Assembly: GCA_035468175.1 (NCBI GenBank)
Contig: DATITC010000137.1
Span: 1-5,966 of the forward strand
Reading direction: 5' to 3'
Length of the DNA stretch: 5,966 bases
DNA from: JAVEDQ01 sp035468175
GTDB lineage: Bacteria; Actinomycetota; Actinomycetes; Frankiales; Frankiaceae
The translations under genes were made by a program, and so were the position numbers. Under the pieces are notes generated by a model that saw nothing but the letters and a program-made list of their open reading frames with translations, made no database searches and was not told the origin of the DNA. How positions within the stretch are numbered: the first letter of the stretch is position 1; every line of letters starts with the position of its first letter. This document shows, one piece after another, positions 1-5,848 of this stretch.

Positions 1-1
1 C

Positions 2-214
2 GCCGACGCGGAGGCGCCGCAAGCCGCACCGGCTGGGCTCGTACCCATGTCCCCGGACGGCAGCCACTGGTGGGATGGCACCAGCTGGGTCGACTGTGCC
101 GAGGCGGCACCTCCGTTCGCTCCCCACGGCCCGGATGGCGCCGGCTGGTGGGACGGCGTGCGGTGGCGGCCAGTTCCCCCCGTGGGTCCTGGCGCCAGCG
201 GAGGACCCACGTGA
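2..214 (+). CDS. C-terminal part of a WWDG-repeat (DUF2510-like) protein, 5' truncated
   Basis: The open frame enters from the left edge (frame 2) and ends at TGA 212-214, giving about 70 residues. It contains two related tryptophan-rich units: SPDGSHWWDGTSWV at about 50-91 and GPDGAGWWDGVRWR at about 131-172. The linkers are Ala/Pro-rich. The pattern PDG-x-x-WWDG-x-x-W resembles the short DUF2510-type motif found at the termini of many actinobacterial membrane or secreted proteins, usually as a small module attached to something larger. The main body of the protein lies outside the window, so its function cannot be named. The in-frame ATG at 47 is not preferred as a start because the frame is open to the edge and no convincing ribosome-binding site precedes it. 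The frame and stop are secure. The family link is an inference from the motif only. Confidence 0.7.
   Translation, partial: ADAEAPQAAPAGLVPMSPDGSHWWDGTSWVDCAEAAPPFAPHGPDGAGWWDGVRWRPVPPVGPGASGGPT
181..211 (+). terminator. Hairpin at the 3' end of the WWDG gene, possible terminator
   Basis: A perfect 10-bp inverted repeat is present: CGTGGGTCCT (181-190) and AGGACCCACG (202-211), around an 11-nt loop. The right arm ends immediately before the TGA stop at 212-214. There is no T-tract after it, as is common for terminators in high-GC actinobacteria. It could end transcription of the WWDG gene. Because it lies inside coding sequence, it could also simply reflect codon content. Confidence 0.4.
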
Positions 215-234
215 GGTGAGTTCCCCGTCGCGAT

Positions 235-248
235 GAGTTGTCCAACTC
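235..248. promoter_or_regulatory. Short palindrome upstream of the RibD_C remnant, possible operator
   Basis: GAGTTG-TC-CAACTC is a perfect 6-bp inverted repeat with a 2-nt centre, in the 83-nt gap between the WWDG gene stop and the ATG at 298. The size and symmetry fit a site for a dimeric repressor of the TetR or MarR type, but no matching regulator lies in the window and I could not place a convincing -10 box. The regulatory role is inferred. Confidence 0.25.
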
Positions 249-297
249 CGGTTCGTCTTGAAGGCAACACAGGCCAGGCGACGCCAGGGGAACTCCG

Positions 298-637
298 ATG
301 CGACTCACCCTGCACACGTTCCTCACGCTCGACGGCGTCCTCCAGGCCCCCGGCGGCCGTCGCCGAGGCCGTGCACAAACTCAAGGACAGCCGGGCGGAG
401 AGCTGCAGGTCCACGGCAGCGGCGAGCTCGCCACCTACCTGATCAATCAGGGGCTCGTCGACGAGTTTCGGGTGCTGACGTTTCCGGTGTACCTCGGTGC
501 CGGCAAGAAGCTGTTTCGTGGACGGGGTGCGCCCCGGTGCGCTCCGGCTTCTGAACAGCTCGACGACGAGCACCGGCATCGTGATCAGCAGGTATGAGCC
601 TGTCGGCGCGCCTGAGTACGGGTCCTTCGCGCTCTAG
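298..637 (+). pseudogene. RibD_C / dihydrofolate-reductase-like gene remnant
   Basis: The family is the RibD C-terminal (DHFR-fold) group of NADPH-dependent reductases, common in actinobacteria and normally about 180-200 residues. The start is intact: ATG 298 sits 5 nt after AGGGGAA (286-292), and the first residues MRLTLHTFLTLDGVLQAPGG are typical. About 80 codons are then missing near 353-362, and the match resumes in frame 2 with AVAEAVHKLKD. At about 388-390 one base is missing, and the match continues in frame 1 with QPGGELQVHGSGELATYL through GAGKKLF. At about 518-521 one base is extra, and the family C-terminus, from DGVRPGALRLL to APEYGSFAL, is read in frame 2 to TAG 635-637. As written, frame 1 stops early, at about 597. 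The active-site half is lost, so the product cannot be functional even if the two single-base shifts are sequencing errors. Its stop codon overlaps that of the convergent response-regulator gene. Confidence 0.85.
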
Positions 638-1285
638 GGATCGCTCCGAGCGACACCATGTCCGCGCTGCCGTCCGTAGAGAGCCGCTTGCGTGCGATCG
701 GCCAGCTGCAGCTTGTCCAGGATGCGCGAGACGTAGTTCTGGACCGTCTTGATCGACAGTCCCAGCTCGCGAGCGATCTGGGGGTTGCTCGTTCCGTCGG
801 CGATCAGGGCGAGAACGTCCCGCTCGCGTTCGGTGAGTTCGTCCGGCTCGTTGTGGCTCCCGCGCGGTGTGTTCGTCAAGGTCAGCACCTGGGCGGCCAC
901 GCCGGCACCGAAGACCGCTCCGCCGGTGGCCACCGTCCGGATGGCCGCTGCGATCTCCTCCGACGGCGAGCCCTTGAGCACGTAGCCCCGGGCACCGGCC
1001 CGGAGCGCAGCCACGACCGTGTCATCGTCGTCGACCATCGTGATCACGAGGACGGCGGGCGCCGAGGGAAGCGCGGTGATGCGAGCGGTGGCATCGACAC
1101 CCGACATGGACGGCAGGTTCAGGTCCATCAGCACCACGTCGACGCCGGCAGTCCGAGCCGCGGATAGCGTCCGGGCCGTCCGCGGCGGTCGCGACCACCC
1201 ACATGTCCGGCAGCGACGTGACGAGGGCGGCGAGGCCATCCCGGAAGATCGGATGGTCGTCGACGACCACCACGCCCGTGGTCAA
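634..1285 (-). pseudogene. NarL/FixJ-type response regulator, frameshifted
   Basis: This is the DNA-binding partner of the upstream histidine kinase. The N-terminus starts at TTG 1285-1283 and reads MTTGVVVVDDHPIFRDGL, with the acidic pair D9/D10 of a receiver domain. That frame fails after DGPDAIR. The match resumes in another frame with ARTAGVDVVLMDLNLP, which holds the phospho-acceptor Asp (about residue 55 in the restored protein). The conserved Thr (ITM) and Lys (LKGS) follow, then a LuxR-type helix-turn-helix from DELTERERDVLALIADG through SIKTVQNYVSRILDKL. The break lies at 1158-1163. A lost CG in a short CGCG run would restore 217 residues and the usual spacing between the DG and the DVV. 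As written, the N-terminal frame ends as an 87-residue product, and the DNA-binding half would need an internal start. TTG overlaps the kinase stop (TTGA), and GGGGGTGA lies 5 nt upstream. Family certain; true mutation or sequence error undecided. Confidence 0.85.
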
Positions 1286-3396
1286 CGGGTCACCCCCGCC
1301 GCCGGATGTTGACGCGGCACTCGAGGTGATCCCGGCAGGGGCAACTCAGCCGTCACCCTGGTGCCGCCTCCTCGTCGCCCGGGCGTGACCCGGACTTCCC
1401 CACGGAGCTCCTCGGCGCGCTCCGCCATCGTCTGCATGCCGTTCCCGCGAGACGGCGTCGACGCGACACCGTAACCGTTCCCGTCGTCCTCGACGCTGAT
1501 GCACAGCCGCCCGTGGACGGCGCGCAGTTCGATGCGGCACGTCGTCGCCTCGGCATGCTTCACCACGTTCGTTACGGCCTCGGTCACGATCCGGAACGCC
1601 GCCACCTCCACGGCCGCAGGCAACGCTGGCGGCACCCGGTCGTCAACACACACCGTGATCGACGAGCCCGCGGTCATCCTCCGGGTCATCTGTTGAAGCG
1701 CGCCGACGAGGCCGAGCTCGTCCAACGCGGGAGGGCGCAGGCCTTCGACGACCCGACGAACCTCGGCGACCGTTCCGCGCAGATCGTCGCGCAAGCTGTC
1801 GGCGTCGGCCGCGGCGTCATGGCCACGGAGACGCCCAACGAGCAGGTCCAGCCGGAGCAGGTGACCGGCCAGGGCGGGACCCAGCCCGTCGTGCAGGTCA
1901 CGCCGCAGTCGCCGCCTCTCCTCCTCCCGCGCCAGCACCAGCCGTTCCCGGGCCAGCCGCACGTCAGCGGTCGGCCGAAGCGCGTGCAGGACGCCGCCGA
2001 GATGGCCGGCGAGATCGTCCAGCAGCTGACGGTCCCGGGGACGGAGCGGTGCCCGCGGTGGGATGAACCGCAGCGACCCGACCTTCTCGCCATAGGCCGT
2101 CAAAACCAGCTCCGTCGCTCCGTTGCGGACGTCCTCGGCGTCGCCGTCGTCCTCGCCGTCGCCGGGGCTTCCGTCGCCTCCGGCCAGGAGGGTCCCGCGC
2201 CCATCCCGGATCATGATCGAGCGAAGTCCGAGACCGTCGAGTTCGGTCACGACGTCGGCCAGCAGACGCTGGACGTCGGCGGTGCCCTCGAGTCGCTTGC
2301 CCAGTGCGGCCAGCACGTCGTATGGCTCGTCCCAGCGCCCGAACGTGACCCGATTGATCGCCCGCTGGAGGCTGTCCCGAAGCGGTGCGAACGACACCGC
2401 GACCACCGCGGCAGCGATCCAGGGGAGCCATGACGCATTGCGACTGACGTGGAGCAGCCCCGCCGTTCCGGCGATCGCCAGCGCGTAGATGCCGGCGACC
2501 ACCGCCGAGATCGTCAACCAGACGAGGGTTCGGTTCGCCGCGCTCCGCAGGTCGTACAGCCCCCGGGCCAGCACGGCGAAGCCGATGGCGAACGGAAGCG
2601 GCAGGGCTGCGGCGCCAAAGGCCCAGTTGCCCGCGCCGAACCCGAACGCGAGGGGTACGGCGAGGATCGTCACAGCGACGGCTGCGGCGAACAGGGTGAG
2701 CTGTTGGCGTCGGAGCTCGTCGCCCGAACGCCACCGCGAGACCAGCTGGGCGACGGCAGCCACGGTCACGACGAGGCTGAGCGGGATGTGCCCCAGAAAC
2801 GCGACGGCGCTGATCACCTTCGTGGCCCCGCCGACGGCAATCGGGTTGTGCCAAGCGCCGAGGTTCGTCAGGTCCGCCTGCGGATCGAAGAGCGGATCGA
2901 CGATCCCCGCGACGAGGATGACGACCAGCGCGCGCGGGAGCCACCTCCATTGCGGTCCTGCCAGGCGGCCGTCCGGGAAGAAGATCGGCACGGCGAGCGT
3001 GATCAGGTACCAGCCCACCGCTCGCCCGCCCGACCCGCCGATCGCGAGCGCGGAGGCGCCGGGCACGCTGCCCGGCGCTAACGATGCCGTGGTGCGCGAG
3101 GTCGACCGCCGCGCCGCAGGCCGACCAGGCGAGCCCTCCGGCGAGCATGAGCCAGCCGATGACGTTGCCGGGCCGGGCAGCGGCGACGACCGCCCCGACG
3201 ACGGCGAAGGCCAGCACCACCAGGTTGTTGAGGTGTTCGTGAGGGACTGGTGATCGACCGCGGCGACCCACAACGAGAGCGCGCTGCTGGCGAGCGCGCC
3301 GGTGACGGCTGCCGCGATCGCGACAGCCGCCACCACCGTCCGCCGGGACGAGGGCCAGGCGGTCACCCTCATCCGAGACCACGTCACGAGCGTCAT
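1282..3396 (-). CDS. Membrane-bound sensor histidine kinase (HisKA_3 class) with compensated frameshifts
   Basis: The predicted protein of 704 residues phosphorylates itself on His and passes the phosphate to the downstream regulator. The chosen ATG (3396-3394) follows GAGGCGGGGA and lies 32 nt after the preceding gene; the open frame extends further upstream but overlaps that gene. Hydrophobic helices occupy about 22-46 and, repeatedly, 124-338. A GAF-like region with an acidic Gly-rich insert (about 405-425) spans about 355-470. The dimerisation/phospho-acceptor motif EERRRLRRDLHDGLG is at 492-506 with His502. The ATPase has an N-box EAVTNVVKHA (606-615), VEDDGNG (636-642), GNGMQTM (651-657) and GGGT (676-679). 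Residues about 54-105 are Ser/Pro/Arg-rich and unlike the rest; the other frame over the same bases encodes NNLVVLAFAVVGAVVAAARP and GNVIGWLMLAGGLAW, two expected helices. The frame is lost by -1 near 3234-3238 and regained by +1 near 3073-3085. The catalytic core is intact; sensing and folding would be impaired if the shifts are real. Confidence 0.85.
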   Translation of the reverse strand: MTLVTWSRMRVTAWPSSRRTVVAAVAIAAAVTGALASSALSLWVAAVDHQSLTNTSTTWWCWPSPSSGRSSPLPGPATSSAGSCSPEGSPGRPAARRSTSRTTASLAPGSVPGASALAIGGSGGRAVGWYLITLAVPIFFPDGRLAGPQWRWLPRALVVILVAGIVDPLFDPQADLTNLGAWHNPIAVGGATKVISAVAFLGHIPLSLVVTVAAVAQLVSRWRSGDELRRQQLTLFAAAVAVTILAVPLAFGFGAGNWAFGAAALPLPFAIGFAVLARGLYDLRSAANRTLVWLTISAVVAGIYALAIAGTAGLLHVSRNASWLPWIAAAVVAVSFAPLRDSLQRAINRVTFGRWDEPYDVLAALGKRLEGTADVQRLLADVVTELDGLGLRSIMIRDGRGTLLAGGDGSPGDGEDDGDAEDVRNGATELVLTAYGEKVGSLRFIPPRAPLRPRDRQLLDDLAGHLGGVLHALRPTADVRLARERLVLAREEERRRLRRDLHDGLGPALAGHLLRLDLLVGRLRGHDAAADADSLRDDLRGTVAEVRRVVEGLRPPALDELGLVGALQQMTRRMTAGSSITVCVDDRVPPALPAAVEVAAFRIVTEAVTNVVKHAEATTCRIELRAVHGRLCISVEDDGNGYGVASTPSRGNGMQTMAERAEELRGEVRVTPGRRGGGTRVTAELPLPGSPRVPRQHPAAGVTR

Positions 3397-3428
3397 CGTC
3401 CCCCGCCTCGACCCGGCCGACAGGGGTT

Positions 3429-4142
3429 TCAGACCGTTGCCGAAGCCGGCTGCCCCAGCGCTACCCGTCGAGGGCTCCGCGACTGACGCAGCGCGGCGAC
3501 GCCGAGCGCGGTCATCCAAACGAACCCGAGCAGCGTTGCAGCGTTGATCACGCCAGTACGCGCTGCCGGGATCGCCACGTGGTACAGAACGCCGACCACG
3601 AACCCGGTGGTCGACACCCACCTCGGCAGCCGTCCCGTGGTTCGGATCGCCGCGGCCACCGCCAAGGCGAACACGCCGAACAGGCCGCCAGAGAGGAAGA
3701 ACGCGAAGTTCCGGATGTCGTTCACGGCGACGACCGTCGACAGGTCGGCTCCATGATGACCGTCGTAGAGCGCGGCAGCACCGGCGGCGAAGCCTGCCGA
3801 GACCGTTACCGCCGTGGCCACCACCGCGCCCGCTGCGGCACAGGATGCGAGCCAGTTGCCCAACGGCCCGTCCGCGCGCAGCAGGTTAGCGATCAGCAGA
3901 GCACCGAGTAGAAAGGTCAGCGTCGCGAGGAACTCGATGTAGCCGCCGGCGAAGTTCTTCGGGAGCGAGGACTGTGTCAGTGCGGCAGAGGAGACGCCCG
4001 CCTTGTCCCCCAGCATCAGGGTCTGCTCGAGCGCCACCCCCGCGAACGTGAGCACGACGTAGCCGAGCATCAGGCCGCCGGCGACGCGCCACAACGTGCG
4101 CGAGCCCGTGTCGGCAGGACTCGGAGCGGTCAAGTTGTTCAT
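3429..4142 (-). CDS. Uncharacterised six-helix membrane protein
   Basis: This 237-residue integral membrane protein starts MNNLTAPSPADTGSR. Predicted helices lie at about 17-37, 67-87, 96-125, 145-166, 176-193 and 198-218. A polar loop (about 40-65) separates helices 1 and 2, and the tail is short and basic. I see no catalytic motif or transporter signature. The overall plan is reminiscent of DUF4386-type actinobacterial membrane proteins, but this is a weak resemblance. The ATG at 4142 is chosen because GAGGGTGG lies 8 nt upstream, overlapping the stop of the preceding gene, and because further upstream the frame is antisense-like and Arg/His-rich. It lies 14 nt after the secreted-protein gene and 32 nt before the kinase, so co-transcription is likely. 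It may take part in signal perception with the kinase or be unrelated cargo of the operon. No frame damage is visible. Confidence 0.75.
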   Translation of the reverse strand: MNNLTAPSPADTGSRTLWRVAGGLMLGYVVLTFAGVALEQTLMLGDKAGVSSAALTQSSLPKNFAGGYIEFLATLTFLLGALLIANLLRADGPLGNWLASCAAAGAVVATAVTVSAGFAAGAAALYDGHHGADLSTVVAVNDIRNFAFFLSGGLFGVFALAVAAAIRTTGRLPRWVSTTGFVVGVLYHVAIPAARTGVINAATLLGFVWMTALGVAALRQSRSPRRVALGQPASATV

Positions 4143-4156
4143 GATCGTCGCCACCC

Positions 4157-4636
4157 TCAGACGTGGTAGGTGATGGTGATCATGGACACGTTCGGCGCCG
4201 ATGCCGGGGCGACGCTGATCGTCCCGCGAGCGCCGGAGAGCGATCGAAGGCCGCCGGTGATGCGTCCGTGACCGATTCCGGTTCGGGCGTCGACGGTGGA
4301 GTGCCCGTACATGACGCCGTTCGGGCGGGCCAGGGCGACGTCGCAATTGGCGAGGTGGGTCGTCACGTCGACGAGGCACGAGCTGACGTCGTAGCCGGTC
4401 GTCCTGCCCTGCTGCTCGTCCCGATCGGTCGCGACATCGGCACCGTTGACGATCGTGTCGCTGGTCTGTGTCGCAGTGATCCGGATGGTGTGGTTCGACG
4501 TGCTCGCCGAAGCCGCGCCGACACCGGTCAGGCACAGTGCAGTCGCGACGCCGCTGATGGCTCCGATAGTCGCCCAGCGCGGAAGCGCAGGCCGGGCGGT
4601 CGGCGCAGTAGTTGTAGTGGGTGTGGATGTGGTCAT
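4157..4636 (-). CDS. Secreted protein, allene-oxide-cyclase-barrel-like
   Basis: This 159-residue precursor has a Thr-rich start, Arg16 and Arg20, a hydrophobic stretch (about 22-40) and an AxA site (ASA, 42-44), which predicts export by a signal peptidase I route and a mature protein of about 115 residues. The Cys in the hydrophobic stretch is not in a lipobox. The mature part is beta-rich, has two cysteines (C87, C98) placed to form a disulfide, and ends with GRITGGLRSLSGARGTISV. This GxITGG...GARGT pattern is seen in small bacterial secreted proteins with an allene oxide cyclase/dirigent-like barrel. Jasmonate chemistry should not be assumed. A strong AGGAGG (4647-4642) lies 5 nt before the ATG, and this is the first gene of the proposed four-gene unit. 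Secretion is well supported; the fold is inferred from one motif. Confidence 0.7.
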   Translation of the reverse strand: MTTSTPTTTTAPTARPALPRWATIGAISGVATALCLTGVGAASASTSNHTIRITATQTSDTIVNGADVATDRDEQQGRTTGYDVSSCLVDVTTHLANCDVALARPNGVMYGHSTVDARTGIGHGRITGGLRSLSGARGTISVAPASAPNVSMITITYHV

Positions 4637-4691
4637 GACTGCCTCCTGCTTCGCTGGTATTGCGGACAGCGAGCAGAATCAGCGCGGCACT

Positions 4692-4731
4692 TTCCCACCA
4701 GCCAGAGCGCCGTTCCCATAGCGGCTGGGAA
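4692..4731. promoter_or_regulatory. Three TTCCCA elements in the divergent intergenic region
   Basis: TTCCCA occurs at 4692-4697 and 4713-4718 on the plus strand, start to start 21 bp (two helical turns), and in inverted form as TGGGAA at 4726-4731. The last two make a 6-bp inverted repeat around 7 nt. GGCTGGGAA (4723-4731) can alternatively pair with TTCCCACCAGCC (4692-4703). The cluster lies between the starts of the secreted-protein operon and bioB, so it could be an operator for either or both. It does not look like a BirA or BioQ site as I know them. I could not place reliable -35/-10 boxes. Confidence 0.3.
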
Positions 4732-4777
4732 GTTCTCCCTTCGTCCCATGAGCCGGGCGTCAGGCAGGATCGACGTC

Positions 4778-5770
4778 GTGACGGACGTTCTGGCGGTGGC
4801 CCGCGAGCAGGTGTTGGAGAACGGCAAGGGGCTCGACGAGTTGCAAGCGCTGGAGTGCCTGCGGCTGCCGGACGAGCGGCTGCCCGAGCTGCTGCAGCTC
4901 GCCCACGAGGTGCGGATGCGCTGGTGCGGCCCCGAGGTCGAGGTCGAGGGCATCATCAGCCTCAAGACCGGTGGCTGCCCCGAGGACTGCCACTTCTGCT
5001 CGCAGTCCGGTCAGTTCTCCTCCCCCGTCCGCTCGGCCTGGCTCGACATCCCCAGCCTCGTCGAGGCCGCCAAGGAGACCGCGGCGACCGGCGCCACCGA
5101 GTTCTGCATCGTCGCGGCCGTGCGCGGACCCGACAAGCGGCTGATGTCGCAGGTGCGCGAGGGCGTCGCCGCCATCCGCGAAGCCGTCGACATCCAGGTA
5201 GCCTGCTCGCTCGGCATGCTCACCCAGGAGCAGGTCGACGAGCTCGGCGAGATCGGCGTGCACCGCTACAACCACAACCTCGAGACCGCGCGGTCGCACT
5301 TCGGCCAGGTCGTGACGACCCACTCCTTCGACGAGCGCATCGACACCTGCCAGATGGTCAAGGCGGCCGGCATGGAGCTGTGCTGCGGCGGCATCCTCGG
5401 GCTCGGCGAGACGCTCGAGCAGCGGGCCGAGTTCGCTGCTCAGCTCGCGGCGCTCGAACCTGACGAGGTGCCGTTGAACTTCCTCAACCCGAGGCCCGGG
5501 ACGCCCTTCGGTGACCTGCCGGTGGTCGAGGCCCGCGAGGCGCTGAAGGCGGTCGCGACGTTCCGCCTGGTGCTGCCGCGCACGATCCTCCGCTACGCCG
5601 GTGGCCGCGAGATCACCCTTGGCGATCTGGATGTCCAGGGCTTCACCGGCGGTATCAACGCGGTCATCGTCGGCAACTACCTGACGACGCTCGGCCGTCC
5701 GGCCACCGATGACCTGACCACCCTGCGCGAGCTCAACATGCCGCTGAAGGCGCTCTCCGCGACCCTGTAG
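4778..5770 (+). CDS. bioB: Biotin synthase
   Basis: BioB is a cytoplasmic radical-SAM enzyme that inserts sulfur into dethiobiotin, the last step of biotin synthesis. The predicted protein has 330 residues. The radical-SAM triad CPEDCHFC provides C67, C71 and C74 for the [4Fe-4S] cluster. The ligands of the second [2Fe-2S] cluster align as C110 (EFCIVAA), C143 (VACSLGM), C202 (ELCCGGI) and R272 (ILRYAGGRE). YNHNLET (164-170) and the GGILGLGET segment are typical. The chosen start is GTG 4778, preceded by AGGCAGGA 8 nt upstream, giving the usual N-terminus MTDVLAVAREQVL. An in-frame ATG at 4748 would add 10 residues but lacks a ribosome-binding site. The much longer open frame upstream is antisense to the secreted-protein gene and is accidental. 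No bioA, bioD or bioF gene is in the window. Confidence 0.97.
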   Translation: MTDVLAVAREQVLENGKGLDELQALECLRLPDERLPELLQLAHEVRMRWCGPEVEVEGIISLKTGGCPEDCHFCSQSGQFSSPVRSAWLDIPSLVEAAKETAATGATEFCIVAAVRGPDKRLMSQVREGVAAIREAVDIQVACSLGMLTQEQVDELGEIGVHRYNHNLETARSHFGQVVTTHSFDERIDTCQMVKAAGMELCCGGILGLGETLEQRAEFAAQLAALEPDEVPLNFLNPRPGTPFGDLPVVEAREALKAVATFRLVLPRTILRYAGGREITLGDLDVQGFTGGINAVIVGNYLTTLGRPATDDLTTLRELNMPLKALSATL

Positions 5771-5796
5771 CCGCTGCTGTCCTGGGTCGGGCACAT

Positions 5797-5848
5797 TGAT
5801 CTGTTGCAGCGGCGAGGCTGTGCGGCACCTCCGGGCCGCAACAGATCA
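5797..5848. terminator. Inverted repeat between convergent genes, possible bidirectional terminator
   Basis: A perfect 11-bp repeat is present: TGATCTGTTGC (5797-5807) and GCAACAGATCA (5838-5848), with 30 nt between. An inner GAGG/CCTC can add pairs after an internal mismatch. It begins 26 nt after the bioB stop, and its right arm contains the stop codon of the convergent gene. The position suits termination for both genes. There is no T-tract. Confidence 0.5.

Noticed and set aside
1513..2433. 306-codon plus-strand open frame inside the kinase
   Set aside because: It is antisense to the conserved kinase core and has the Arg/Gln/His-rich composition typical of a shadow frame in GC-rich DNA.
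3070..3240. Programmed ribosomal frameshifting in the kinase
   Set aside because: No slippery heptamer or downstream stimulatory structure is evident at either junction, and two opposite shifts would be needed within 155 bp.
1964..3382. 472-codon minus-strand open frame as a separate gene
   Set aside because: Only its segment at about 3080-3236 looks like real protein (the displaced kinase helices). The rest is an Arg-rich shadow of the kinase.
3397..3621. Upstream extension of the kinase (ATG at 3621)
   Set aside because: It would overlap the membrane-protein gene by about 190 bp and is Arg-rich. The ATG at 3396 has a ribosome-binding site and fits the gene spacing.
4163..4777. Long N-terminal extension of bioB (open frame from 4163)
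   Set aside because: It is antisense to the secreted-protein gene, which has a strong ribosome-binding site and a signal peptide. Biotin synthases begin near the GTG at 4778.
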